Positions 1-8,566 of a stretch of DNA of 20,014 nt are shown piece by piece. This DNA comes from a virus, in the IMG/VR virus record IMGVR_UViG_3300030109_001549, positions 1 to 20,014 of that record; one strand, given 5' to 3'. Each line of letters starts with the position of its first letter. Position 1 is the stretch's first letter. The notes under the pieces are model-generated. The model was not told where the DNA came from. It made no database searches and worked only from the letters and a program-made list of their open reading frames with translations. The position numbers were made by a program, and so were the translations under genes.

Positions 1-807
1 CCAAGCGGCTAAAGCTGAGTATGGATGTTCATCAAATGGAACATTCATTAGTTTTCTATCATTAGATCCCCATGAAAAAGTTCTTTGATCAGAAGATAAT
101 TTTAATATCCCCATTTCAGTTGCTCTAATACCAAAGTTTCTAAGTACAACGTTTTCATCATTTACTAACTCTAAGAACAGCTCTGGATTTCTTTTAGCGT
201 ATAATAACAAATCTCTTCTAAGCTCCTTAGAACTCATGTCTGATACCTTAGAACCAACTTCAACTCGCATTATAGCTTCTGCCATATCAATATCGATGTT
301 ATTAGCCGCGTTTAATGCTTCTATTTCCATCTCTAACCAAGCTATTTGGTTTATTGCTTTTGCAACTGGTTTTTCCTCATAAAACATTTTGTTTCTATCA
401 GGGTGATATAATGAAAGTAGTTTTTGTAAAACGGTTTTTTCTCTTTCAACAATTAACATACCATTTCTAAAAATAATATGTTCTAGTCTTTGGTCGCCTT
501 TCATTTCATCTACAAAACAAGTTTTTTGATTTTGACAGTACTTAAGTTCTCTTTCGTAACCTTTTTCTTGATCAAACCAGTGTATGTTTGCAGATCTAAT
601 AGATCTAGATAAAGGTTTTTTATTACCTTTTAATCTGTATATTCTATTTTTTAACTCCCAACCATCTTTTAAAATTGTATTTTTCTTTTCAACTCTTTTT
701 GGTTTTTCTACAACTGTTGTAGCTTCAACTACGTTTTCAACTTTTGGTTGTTCTACAACCGGTGGAGTTGTTTCCACCTCTGTTTTTGTTTCTTTTTTCT
801 TTGTCAT
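1..807 (-). CDS. Conserved phage protein downstream of capsid gene, C-terminus cut by window edge
   Basis: This reading frame is open from an ATG at 807-805 to the first base of the window, 269 codons without a stop, so the C-terminus is missing. The first 45 residues or so are low-complexity and rich in K, E, T, V and P (MTKKKETKTEVETTPP then VVEQPK and VVEKPK repeats), likely disordered. The rest is a globular-looking charged domain that includes the stretches GWELKNRIYRLKG, HIIFRNGMLIVEREKTVL and LYHPDRNKMFYEE. It lies downstream of the major capsid gene, after a probable terminator, and has its own A/T-rich leader with the TTATTAAT element 18 bases before the ATG. A virion or head-completion role fits its position, but I do not recognise the family. 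The frame itself is certain; the function is unknown. Confidence 0.8.
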   Translation of the reverse strand, partial: MTKKKETKTEVETTPPVVEQPKVENVVEATTVVEKPKRVEKKNTILKDGWELKNRIYRLKGNKKPLSRSIRSANIHWFDQEKGYERELKYCQNQKTCFVDEMKGDQRLEHIIFRNGMLIVEREKTVLQKLLSLYHPDRNKMFYEEKPVAKAINQIAWLEMEIEALNAANNIDIDMAEAIMRVEVGSKVSDMSSKELRRDLLLYAKRNPELFLELVNDENVVLRNFGIRATEMGILKLSSDQRTFSWGSNDRKLMNVPFDEHPYSALAAW

Positions 808-825
808 AATATAATATATAATAAA

Positions 826-833
826 ATTAATAA
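826..833 (-). promoter_or_regulatory. TTATTAAT upstream element of the 1-807 gene
   Basis: On the minus strand TTATTAAT lies 18 bases before the ATG at 807. The same octamer (TTATTAAC or TTATTAAT) recurs 14-21 bases before at least six other minus-strand starts. It is either part of a late promoter or a translation-initiation signal; the sequence alone does not decide which. Confidence 0.4.
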
Positions 834-868
834 AAATAAAAGGGAGTGGAGACTAAGCTCCACCCTCT
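834..868 (-). terminator. Rho-independent terminator after the major capsid gene
   Basis: On the minus strand the segment just past the capsid stop codon forms a stem, GTGGAG (851-846 on the complementary strand) with CTCCAC (863-858), closed by a six-base loop. The stem extends outward by a G-T wobble and G-C pairs. It is followed by TTTT-A-TTTTT running toward base 830. Stem plus U-run directly after a highly expressed capsid gene is the classic intrinsic terminator arrangement. It would separate capsid mRNA from the gene at 1-807, which has its own upstream element. Confidence 0.7.
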
Positions 869-885
869 TTTAAAGTAATAAATGC

Positions 886-2397
886 TTATTTCAGTAACAT
901 GAAATTATTAGCACCTTGTGTAACTAAACATCTTTCAGATAAATAGTGAACTTGCATTGCATCTAAAGCAGATGTAGCAGCCCCAACTGAACCTGTAACC
1001 CAAGTTTTTAATCTTCTGTCATCAGTTTGAGAAGCTCTATATCTAACGTGTAAGAAAGGTCTCTTAAGGTTTTTACCTAAACTTTGATCGTAAACTGAAG
1101 ATACACCAGCTGGAACAATAACACCACGAATAGCAGCACTAGTTGCTCTAGAGTTTATTCCACCTCTTGTAGCTTTATCATTTAAGTATCTCATATCAGA
1201 CTTATAAAAATCGTAAGATCCACGTCTGAAACCAGAGAAACCTAAATTTAATGCCATATCTTCAGAGTTGTTAAATACTCCGTAAGAAGTACCACCAGCT
1301 CCGTAAGAATTCATTGAAGCTAACATGTCATCAATAGCTAAAGACGTAGCTCTATTTACAAACATCATATTTTCTTCAATAGCACCTTGATTATCAAACT
1401 CAGCTAATATAGCATCAAACTCAGCTAAATCAGTAGCAGCGTTAACACCAGTAATACCAGAAGTTAAATTACCTCTAGATTCAATAGCAGCAAATAAACC
1501 TTCAGTACCAGAACCGTTAGCACCAGAATCAGCAGCACCTCTAGTCTGACCATCAGCACCAAAGCCAATAGCAGAATCAGCAGCTGTTTTTTCAGCTTCT
1601 AGCATACTCATTTCTAAGTAATCAGTAAATCTAGCTCTAGTTTCACCTTCAGCTTTTAAATACCATAAGTATCCACTTGTACCATCTTCTACAGTTACCT
1701 CAATCCAACCAATTTGAGAAGCATCAGATCCAGAAACTTCGTAGTAATCTTTCATAATAATTGGTTTATTATTATAAGACTTAAACGTTGGAGTGTTAGC
1801 ACCTCTTGAATCAGATTTATAAGTACCAGTTTCATCAGAATAAGACATTCCTTTACCGTACTCAGAACCAATAACCAATACAGTACATGTACCATCGCCT
1901 AGTTCATCATCTGCGATATCATTAGCGTAAGGCTCAATTGAAACAACGTTTGAATCTGGAGTTTCAACAGCTAATGCTTTAATTACAACACCAGCTTGTG
2001 CTATTAATAACATGTCATTAACTCTAATACCGTGTTTTCTAGCTGATGTAGAATCAGAACCCATTTCTGTATTTCCATCAATATCAGAAGTAATTGCTAT
2101 AGTACCATTAGTATCACCAGTCGCGTCTAAAGTCGCTACGTATGATAAATGTAATCTTGATTGTTCAGACCAAACAACTTGATCAGCTGTCATAGCCTCT
2201 TCAGCTCCAACTTGCGAAAGAAATCCTGAGATTGTTCTGTTTCCAAAAACCTCAGCTTCTTTCTCCATTAGATCTGGAACGTATTGTTGCGCCCAACCTT
2301 GTCCAGTTGTTGACGCAAGATCTAGATAATTTGAATTTAACGTTTGCTTCTGTGAAGCTGGAACTTTATTCAAACTACCTCCTGCAGTAATTGCCAT
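886..2397 (-). CDS. Major capsid protein
   Basis: A 503-residue protein that I recognise as the type of major capsid protein found in marine phage contigs. Its features are an N-terminal arm, the segment around residues 52-70 with NRTISGFLSQVGAEEAM, a central E-loop/insert region rich in D, G and T, the segment VSGSDASQIGWIEV followed by ETRARFTDYLEMSMLEAEK, and a later motif IEENMMFVNRATSLAIDDML. Length, an Ala/Gly/Ser-rich composition and position as the last gene of the terminase-portal-scaffold-capsid block all fit an HK97-fold shell protein. The start at 2397 follows an A/T leader without Shine-Dalgarno sequence. A strong terminator follows the stop codon, consistent with high, separately terminated expression. 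There is no visible protease domain in the cluster, so maturation cleavage is not evident. Confidence 0.82.
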   Translation of the reverse strand: MAITAGGSLNKVPASQKQTLNSNYLDLASTTGQGWAQQYVPDLMEKEAEVFGNRTISGFLSQVGAEEAMTADQVVWSEQSRLHLSYVATLDATGDTNGTIAITSDIDGNTEMGSDSTSARKHGIRVNDMLLIAQAGVVIKALAVETPDSNVVSIEPYANDIADDELGDGTCTVLVIGSEYGKGMSYSDETGTYKSDSRGANTPTFKSYNNKPIIMKDYYEVSGSDASQIGWIEVTVEDGTSGYLWYLKAEGETRARFTDYLEMSMLEAEKTAADSAIGFGADGQTRGAADSGANGSGTEGLFAAIESRGNLTSGITGVNAATDLAEFDAILAEFDNQGAIEENMMFVNRATSLAIDDMLASMNSYGAGGTSYGVFNNSEDMALNLGFSGFRRGSYDFYKSDMRYLNDKATRGGINSRATSAAIRGVIVPAGVSSVYDQSLGKNLKRPFLHVRYRASQTDDRRLKTWVTGSVGAATSALDAMQVHYLSERCLVTQGANNFMLLK

Positions 2398-2416
2398 AAT
2401 TTTAAATTTTTAATTG

Positions 2417-3622
2417 TTATTTATTGTTTTTAATTTTAAACTTAAAATCAGAAGAATTATTACCTAACACTCTTACTTTTACTCCACCAGCATCTATTGT
2501 TTTTTGAGATTGTCGTGGATCCATATTTACGTTTTTAGATTTAGCAATACTTTCTTTTAAAGCATCAGCTTTTCCTTGTTCGTAAAAATGTTGAGCTATA
2601 GTATCAGCGTTCATTGCTGTATAAAGTGATTTGTGATAACCCTTAGCGTCTTCCATTGTACCGTCTTTGTTTAGAAACTTTCTAACAAAGTTGTTAATGT
2701 CACTTTGTGTATCTTTAACACCTTTAGCATCTTTAACATTAAATCTAAATTTCTTATCTCCTACATTGTATTCGAAACCTTTAAACTTATTGTTAAACAA
2801 ACTTTCTGTCTTTTTATTAAAAACAGAAACTGTGTTTTGAACTTTTTTATTATTCTCTTCTGACTCCTTGTTGTATCTATTAAAAAAATCTACAGCTTTT
2901 TGTTGTTCGGAAGTCAACTTGCTCCCAGCTTTAATTTCTTCATAGTGTTTAGACTTTTGCCCGTCTAAGTAGGTCCTAGCATTAGCAACTTGCTCTTTTA
3001 ACGCTAGTTTTTTTCTTTTAATATCTCTTTCTTCGTCAACTTCTTCGTCGTAAGAAAAAGAATCTTCCATAAGAAAGTTTATTTCTTCGTTAGTTAAATG
3101 CGGTTTTGTTTGTTTGTAATATTCATATAGAACATCATTGTCATTTAACTTACTAATATCTTGATTTAACCTTACGTAGTCTTCTAAATCACCACCAGTT
3201 TCTTCCATAAAATCCATAAGTTTTTGGATGTTTTCTGGAACTGCTTTACCTGTTTCTTGAGATTCAGTTACAGCTTCTTCTATCTTTTCTTCTAGTTCTT
3301 CAACTTTTTCATCTACTTTTTCATCTGTAATTTCTTCTAAAGCTACTTCTTCTTTTTCTTCAGTAGGTTCTTCAGTTTTTTCTTCTACAATTTCTTCAAC
3401 TACTTTTTCGCTAGTTTCGGATTTGTCGCTTGCAGAAACTTCATCTGTGTCCTGCTCTGAAACGGTGTCTTCTTTTGTTTTTGGTGTTTTATTTAAGTCT
3501 ACTTTAATGACACTATCGTCATCTTTACTTTTAAATTTACTTAGATCAACCTTTGTAACTTCTTCTTTAGGTTGTTCTTGTTTTGTAGTTTCTTCAACTA
3601 CGTTTTCTTTGTTTTCTTCCAT
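2417..3622 (-). CDS. Acidic scaffold-like head assembly protein
   Basis: A 401-residue protein between portal and capsid genes. Residues 1-130 are extremely acidic and low-complexity, with many EE, VEE and TEE repeats and two KVDL segments (near residues 24 and 40). The middle (about 150-260) is predicted helical and charged, and the C-terminal part (about 270-401) is more basic and globular, ending KVRVLGNNSSDFKFKIKNNK. Known phage scaffolding proteins are commonly acidic, helical and encoded immediately upstream of the capsid gene, which is exactly this place. I see no catalytic protease motif. Scaffold is therefore an inference from position and composition, not from recognised homology. 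The start has the TTATTAAC element exactly 17 bases upstream and an AT-repeat leader nearly identical to that of the gene at 1-807. Confidence 0.6.
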   Translation of the reverse strand: MEENKENVVEETTKQEQPKEEVTKVDLSKFKSKDDDSVIKVDLNKTPKTKEDTVSEQDTDEVSASDKSETSEKVVEEIVEEKTEEPTEEKEEVALEEITDEKVDEKVEELEEKIEEAVTESQETGKAVPENIQKLMDFMEETGGDLEDYVRLNQDISKLNDNDVLYEYYKQTKPHLTNEEINFLMEDSFSYDEEVDEERDIKRKKLALKEQVANARTYLDGQKSKHYEEIKAGSKLTSEQQKAVDFFNRYNKESEENNKKVQNTVSVFNKKTESLFNNKFKGFEYNVGDKKFRFNVKDAKGVKDTQSDINNFVRKFLNKDGTMEDAKGYHKSLYTAMNADTIAQHFYEQGKADALKESIAKSKNVNMDPRQSQKTIDAGGVKVRVLGNNSSDFKFKIKNNK

Positions 3623-3639
3623 AATATAATATAATAATA

Positions 3640-3647
3640 GTTAATAA
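3640..3647 (-). promoter_or_regulatory. TTATTAAC upstream element of the scaffold-like gene
   Basis: On the minus strand TTATTAAC ends exactly 17 bases before the ATG at 3622. The spacer is an AT-only string ending ATTATATTATATT. The next gene to the left (1-807) has a closely similar string in the same place, which suggests a shared expression signal. Confidence 0.4.
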
Positions 3648-3651
3648 ATTT

Positions 3652-6072
3652 TTATTTAGGCTCAAAAGCCTCTAAATCAAAACCGCCACCTATTATATCA
3701 TTACCTGCTGATTCAAAGCTTTTAGGTGGTTTACCTGTTTTTCTTTGATCAATAAGCTCTGATTGTTGTGAGGCTTGGATCTTTGTTCTTTCATCTTTTC
3801 TATCTTCCTTTTGTTTTTCTCTATCTTTCATACCATCAACTTCAATTCCTTTAAGTTGCATGTTATAATTAAATTCTAATTCCATTAATTGTTTTTTAGC
3901 TTCAACTTCTTGTTGCATTTTTTCCATATCAATCTGAGCTTGTATTTGTGCTAGTTGAGCTTTAGACTGCGTTAAAGCTTGGTTTTTTTGCATTTCAGCT
4001 TGAGCAGCTTGTTGAGCTGCTTGTGTGTTAGCTTGAGACTGTGCTTGTATATTTTCCATTTGCATCTTTCTATCAGCCTCTTGTTTTTTCTTTCTTCTTA
4101 TTTTTAAAAGTTGATTTGCTAGTTTAATATTTTTTATTTCTCTAACGTCTATAGCGTCTTCTAATTCTATATTTTTTTGTTGTAAAGCCATTTGAATATT
4201 ATTTTCAAGCATTGCTTTTTCTTCTTCATCTGGTTGAAGTTCTATAAATATACCAAAATCATATAAATGTAGTTCTGACATTTCTTCTAATGTAGCCACA
4301 TTGTGTGAGCCTATAGCTTGAATGAAAGCATCTTTAGTAGGAGAATATTCTAAAACATCAGATATTCTTAATGATAAACACTCTGCTGTTTCAGCTGTTA
4401 AATATAAACCAGCTTGCAGCATATGTCTTGTAGCTGTGTTTGAATTTGCTGCTGCTAGTTTTTGCACTCCAACTAATGCGTTTTTATCTGGTGTACTACC
4501 ATCTCTAGCTTCATTTAAACCGGTAGTATCTCTTATCATTTGCATGTAGTAATTATATGTACCAATTAAAGCTTGTAGTTTATTACCACCAGACCCAGAT
4601 GTGATTTCTTGAATAGGTACTTTACCAGGGTTCATATCACCTTCAGAAGTAAATGATCTACCTATTACAGATCCAGTTTGGAAAAACATGTTTAAAGCTT
4701 CTTGTGGATTATAATTTGTACCATTACCTAAGTCTATTTCCGCTAAACCATCAGCATCTAAATAAACACCATCTGGCACCATACGGGCCATAACTTGTTG
4801 AAGTTTTAAATGTGTTAACTGTATCATATCAGCAAAACCAGTTATTCTTCTTACTAAAGATTCTATTTTACCGTTGTATATACGCGGCGCGACAATAGCG
4901 TAATTCATTTTAACTTTTGTAAAATCACTTTTAGGACGCATCATGTTTGAAGCCATCTCCCATTTAAGTAATTTATCTGTACCAAGTATCATAGCTCCAT
5001 CATATAATACCTCTATATTTCTTTGTAGCTTTGAATAACCACCTTCTTTGTTTTCTGGTGGATTAAATGAGTCATCTTTTTCTATGGCTTTTTCAGCTCC
5101 AGTTGAAGTTTCTTTTAACTTATAAACCTCGTTCATATAGGTTTTATAATTAAAATATAAAACTTGTATTTTATTGTTATCTTCTTTATCAGAGTTGTAT
5201 TTACTTCTATTACTGTTTTTTTGATAAGATTTGTTTTTCATAATATCCTCAAGATCACTTTCTGTTAAATGAGGAAACTCTTTTGCCAATTCGTTAACTG
5301 GTATTGATTTAACTTCACCAACATAATATATATCTTCAAAATAAGGAGAGTCGCTGTAAGAATAAACTAAGTTAGCTGGATCTACATAATTAATAGTAAC
5401 ACCTTCAGAAGTATTAAAACTTGTTTTGACACAACCTATACCTAAAACAGCTAAGTCGTAATAAAATCTTTTTTGAATTAAATCGTATTTATTACCCTGC
5501 ATTAAAACATTTATAGCTTGCTCTTCTGCTAACTCAACAGCTTGTTTGTAGTTTAATTGCATGTGTATACCTAGCTCTTCAACGTTTGTTGGTAATTCTT
5601 CTATAGTACTTTCTCTAGTGTTTACACCAAACTCTTCATCCATCGCAACATCAAACTCTTTAGTTTTCATATCATCTAAAATATCTTGCATGTATTTTGT
5701 TCTTTTGTCAACACCATTTGGAGATTGAGAAAAGGCTTTAATGTCATAAGTTCTTTGTGACATTCCGTTAACTAATATATCTACGAATTTTGGGATTATT
5801 GGGACTGGAGTCCAGTCTAAGTTGAGATAAGATAAATCACCATTGATAGATAACTCATCTTTGTATTTTTGAATTGATTGTTCGCCTCTAGCGTATAATC
5901 TTAAATTATGGAAATTATTGTAATTGTTTCTATATCTATTATTATTTCTGTCGTCATTAAACCACTCTGTTTCTATAGCTTTACCTACTTTTAAACCGTA
6001 ATCATAGCTTAGCTTTTCAGCATCGCTAACGGCTTGACTTGGAAAATAACTTTTAATGCCAGAATATGCCAT
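3652..6072 (-). CDS. Portal protein
   Basis: An 806-residue protein encoded directly after the large terminase (5 bases between stop and start). It has the features of the large portal proteins of Bacteroidota phages: an N-terminal domain with LNLDWTPVPIIPKFVDILVNGM (about residues 85-106), the motif YVDPANLVYSYSDSPYFEDIYYVGEVKS (about 225-255) typical of portal wing regions, a crown/stem region near 480-560, and a long glutamine- and lysine-rich helical C-terminal extension (about 650-770) predicted as coiled coil. The portal forms the dodecameric DNA entry channel at one head vertex and docks the terminase. The order terminase, portal, scaffold, capsid is the standard head cassette. Size and motif style recall crAss-like phage portals, but I could not test this by search. 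Confidence 0.82.
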   Translation of the reverse strand: MAYSGIKSYFPSQAVSDAEKLSYDYGLKVGKAIETEWFNDDRNNNRYRNNYNNFHNLRLYARGEQSIQKYKDELSINGDLSYLNLDWTPVPIIPKFVDILVNGMSQRTYDIKAFSQSPNGVDKRTKYMQDILDDMKTKEFDVAMDEEFGVNTRESTIEELPTNVEELGIHMQLNYKQAVELAEEQAINVLMQGNKYDLIQKRFYYDLAVLGIGCVKTSFNTSEGVTINYVDPANLVYSYSDSPYFEDIYYVGEVKSIPVNELAKEFPHLTESDLEDIMKNKSYQKNSNRSKYNSDKEDNNKIQVLYFNYKTYMNEVYKLKETSTGAEKAIEKDDSFNPPENKEGGYSKLQRNIEVLYDGAMILGTDKLLKWEMASNMMRPKSDFTKVKMNYAIVAPRIYNGKIESLVRRITGFADMIQLTHLKLQQVMARMVPDGVYLDADGLAEIDLGNGTNYNPQEALNMFFQTGSVIGRSFTSEGDMNPGKVPIQEITSGSGGNKLQALIGTYNYYMQMIRDTTGLNEARDGSTPDKNALVGVQKLAAANSNTATRHMLQAGLYLTAETAECLSLRISDVLEYSPTKDAFIQAIGSHNVATLEEMSELHLYDFGIFIELQPDEEEKAMLENNIQMALQQKNIELEDAIDVREIKNIKLANQLLKIRRKKKQEADRKMQMENIQAQSQANTQAAQQAAQAEMQKNQALTQSKAQLAQIQAQIDMEKMQQEVEAKKQLMELEFNYNMQLKGIEVDGMKDREKQKEDRKDERTKIQASQQSELIDQRKTGKPPKSFESAGNDIIGGGFDLEAFEPK

Positions 6073-6077
6073 ATTTA

Positions 6078-8294
6078 TTATTTAATTATTTGTGATGTAT
6101 TGCCTGAGTTTTTATACTTTGCAATACTTATGTTTAACTTAGGTTTTTTAATTTTAGCGTTAGGTCTATACAAGTGTCTATTGTTAGCCATTACTGCTAA
6201 ACCAGAACTTATTGTTGCGTCAAACTTTGTTCTTTTATTTATATCAAACTTAGCCCAGTCATTTAGTAAACTATTAAAATATAAATCACCAAACGTACCA
6301 TCTTGTTTCATACCAACGTGATCTTGAATATACATTTCAATAGCGGCAGCGTGAGCTTGTTTTATGTCTTCACTAGTGTTAGGTATTCCTCCAACTTCTT
6401 TTTCTGCAACAGATAATTTATTCCATATTTTATCTGGACGATTCATACTAAAACCTCTATAACCTCTTCTTCTAAGATAATAAAGTAATCTAGGTTTATT
6501 GTTCTCTGCGAGTATTGGCATACCGTAAAATACTAATGCCATTAAAACATCTTCAAAGAATATTTCAGCCGTAGGTGGTCTTGACAAGTACTCTAAAAAA
6601 AAGCTATTTGCTGGAGCGTCCTCCATGCTAAACTTAGTAAGTCCGTGTAATGCTCCTTTAGAGCCTTGACCATCTACGGTGCCTGATATATCATATGAAT
6701 CACAGCCAAAGGCTCCCATATGTTCGTTACCAGGATATTTTATACCGTTTTTTAATACAACTCTGTTTTGTAATTCTTGCTTTGGAACCCAACTAACTTT
6801 AAATCTACCTTTTGGATCTGGATAAAAAATTACTTGTGAATCTTTTATACCGTTAACCCATTGAAAATTACCAGTTGTAATACCAAGAGTTCTAGCCATT
6901 TCTTCGTTGTAGTCTATCTGTTCGTATATTTTTACTAAATTAAATATACTGTTTTTTGTTTCATCTCTAAACGCATGTTCTTCAGTTCTTGGAAATTGCC
7001 TATAAAACTCGTTTAAAGCGTCTTGATCTCCTTTTAAACCCTCTGCTTCATTCTGCCAATGATCTACAACTCCTACGTCTATTAATTCTCCATCTGGGGC
7101 GAACACGTCTGAGCTAGGAGTAATAAAGACAGGAAGTCCGTGCTCGTCAATAAATCCCTCATAGTTCCATTCCATTGGGATAAACAAAGAATATAAACCA
7201 GATTTTGTCTGACCATTTCTATTTCTTTTAGTGACATCTGATGCTGTATATAATTTTTTGAAGTTTTCTCCACCTTTATCTAATGAATTTGAAGTAGAGC
7301 CCATCAAACATTTACCAATAATTCTACTACCTAATCGTAAACATGTTTTTGTAACTCTCCAGTTGTTTAATATATTATCAGGTCTTTCCCATTTACCACT
7401 CTCATCGTGTACTAATAGCGCTAGTTTTTCACCATCATAACTGTTATCACCTGTATTTTTCCAGTCAATAGTAGTATCTAATCCTTCTAACTCTTCAAGC
7501 TTTTCACCACTTGTTATTTTCTTTCGCGTAAACTTGCTAGCTGGTACTCTATAGGCTAGTTCTGTTTTAGGACGGTCCATACCGTCTTGTATTGGTTTAA
7601 AGAAAAATGGGTAATTAATACTGATTGGTACGACTTTGTCTGTAAACATTTTTTTGGCATCAGCACCTGTTTTAGAAAGTATCCCATATCTACTATCACT
7701 CGCTAAAGTAGCTAAGTTAACTGTTTCTGCTGATGACATAAAAGAAAAACCGGAACGTCTATTTTTTAAATAACACATACCGTAGCATCTTTTATCAGCT
7801 TTACAAGCTTCCCAAAATATATAAAATAACCTATTAGCTTCTCTAAAGTCAGGCGCACCTACATCTATTTTGCTCCATTGAAGATACATATAATGAGTAC
7901 CTACTATATATGTTGGCTTGTTATTATTTACAAACCAAAAACCTTCATCTCTTCTTTTAAACTCTTCGTCTATGTAATCAAACCACTGGTCTTTAGCTTC
8001 GTCTGGATAAGATCTCCAGTCAAATATATTTTTAAGTCTTGTTAGTTCTTTTGGTTGATTAAATTTTACCCACTTGTTTAGCTCATGTTTGAACACTTGC
8101 CTTGGCACTTTTGGCAACGCAATTCGCAAATTTTGGATTTCATATATTTCACCAATTTGACCAGTTTTTGATATAACGATAACATCATGTTCTTTATTGT
8201 ATCCATATTTCCATTTTTTACTTTTATTAAGTCTACTTATAGTAGTCTTTTTTATAGGTTCTATTATTTTAATTAAACTTTGCTCGTATTTCAT
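6078..8294 (-). CDS. Terminase large subunit (ATPase-nuclease packaging motor)
   Basis: A 738-residue TerL. The N-terminal ATPase shows an adenine-proximal segment TYIVGTHYMYLQWSKI (128-143), a divergent Walker A region KNRRSGFSFM (177-186), a clear Walker B LALLVHDES (291-299, with D297 E298) and a coupling-motif-like CLMGSTSNS (329-337). The C-terminal RNase H-like nuclease has GCDSYD (D532 and D535 region), an acidic E597 in LAENNK, and KFDATISSGLA (D692) as candidate metal ligands. The protein binds the portal, pumps DNA into the procapsid and cuts concatemers. The start overlaps the stop of the preceding small gene by the four bases ATGA, indicating translational coupling with a probable small terminase. 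The Walker A lysine is not in the usual place (see findings); otherwise the protein looks complete and functional. Confidence 0.88.
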   Translation of the reverse strand: MKYEQSLIKIIEPIKKTTISRLNKSKKWKYGYNKEHDVIVISKTGQIGEIYEIQNLRIALPKVPRQVFKHELNKWVKFNQPKELTRLKNIFDWRSYPDEAKDQWFDYIDEEFKRRDEGFWFVNNNKPTYIVGTHYMYLQWSKIDVGAPDFREANRLFYIFWEACKADKRCYGMCYLKNRRSGFSFMSSAETVNLATLASDSRYGILSKTGADAKKMFTDKVVPISINYPFFFKPIQDGMDRPKTELAYRVPASKFTRKKITSGEKLEELEGLDTTIDWKNTGDNSYDGEKLALLVHDESGKWERPDNILNNWRVTKTCLRLGSRIIGKCLMGSTSNSLDKGGENFKKLYTASDVTKRNRNGQTKSGLYSLFIPMEWNYEGFIDEHGLPVFITPSSDVFAPDGELIDVGVVDHWQNEAEGLKGDQDALNEFYRQFPRTEEHAFRDETKNSIFNLVKIYEQIDYNEEMARTLGITTGNFQWVNGIKDSQVIFYPDPKGRFKVSWVPKQELQNRVVLKNGIKYPGNEHMGAFGCDSYDISGTVDGQGSKGALHGLTKFSMEDAPANSFFLEYLSRPPTAEIFFEDVLMALVFYGMPILAENNKPRLLYYLRRRGYRGFSMNRPDKIWNKLSVAEKEVGGIPNTSEDIKQAHAAAIEMYIQDHVGMKQDGTFGDLYFNSLLNDWAKFDINKRTKFDATISSGLAVMANNRHLYRPNAKIKKPKLNISIAKYKNSGNTSQIIK

Positions 8295-8566
8295 TTTGAT
8301 CTTCCCTCTGCAAATCCTTTAAACACCCTTTGTTTTTTTTCTTCAGGATCTTTACCATCAAGTATATTTTCTTCCTCTTGGATTCTGTTTAATATTTCAA
8401 ACGCATCAAATATAGCTAGCTTTTTAGTAGCTGCTGCATTTTTTAATCTGTCAGCTGATATATCATCGTCACTATCTACAATAGCTTCTTTAGCTACTTT
8501 AATTAGCTCCTCAACTGCTTTGTGCCCAGCTTGGATTATACGTTTCTTCGTTTCCTTGATATTCAT
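8291..8566 (-). CDS. Candidate terminase small subunit
   Basis: A 91-residue, charged, mainly helical protein whose stop codon overlaps the terminase large subunit start as ATGA. I chose MNIKETKK at 8566 as the start. A longer frame to 8653 would overlap the previous gene by 143 bases instead of 56, and its extra residues (MVLDQAVNTSLLL...) look like shadow coding. The sequence has a helical segment AGHKAVEELIKVAKEAIV, then SADRLKNAAATKKLAIFDAFEILNRIQEEE, and a basic tail ending FKGFAEGRSK. Small terminase subunits recognise the packaging site and are small helical proteins encoded immediately before the large subunit. Position and the ATGA coupling support that role. No DNA-binding helix-turn-helix is obvious, so the assignment rests on context. 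Confidence 0.5.
   Translation of the reverse strand: MNIKETKKRIIQAGHKAVEELIKVAKEAIVDSDDDISADRLKNAAATKKLAIFDAFEILNRIQEEENILDGKDPEEKKQRVFKGFAEGRSK

Noticed and set aside
584-814. Plus-strand open frame of 76 codons rich in F, S and T
   Set aside because: It is the shadow of the long minus-strand frame (1-807), with phage-unlike composition, and has no promoter.
3423-3629. Plus-strand Ser/Leu-rich frame
   Set aside because: It mirrors the acidic E/V-rich minus-strand scaffold-like gene; the Ser and Leu content comes from reverse-complemented GAA/GAG repeats.
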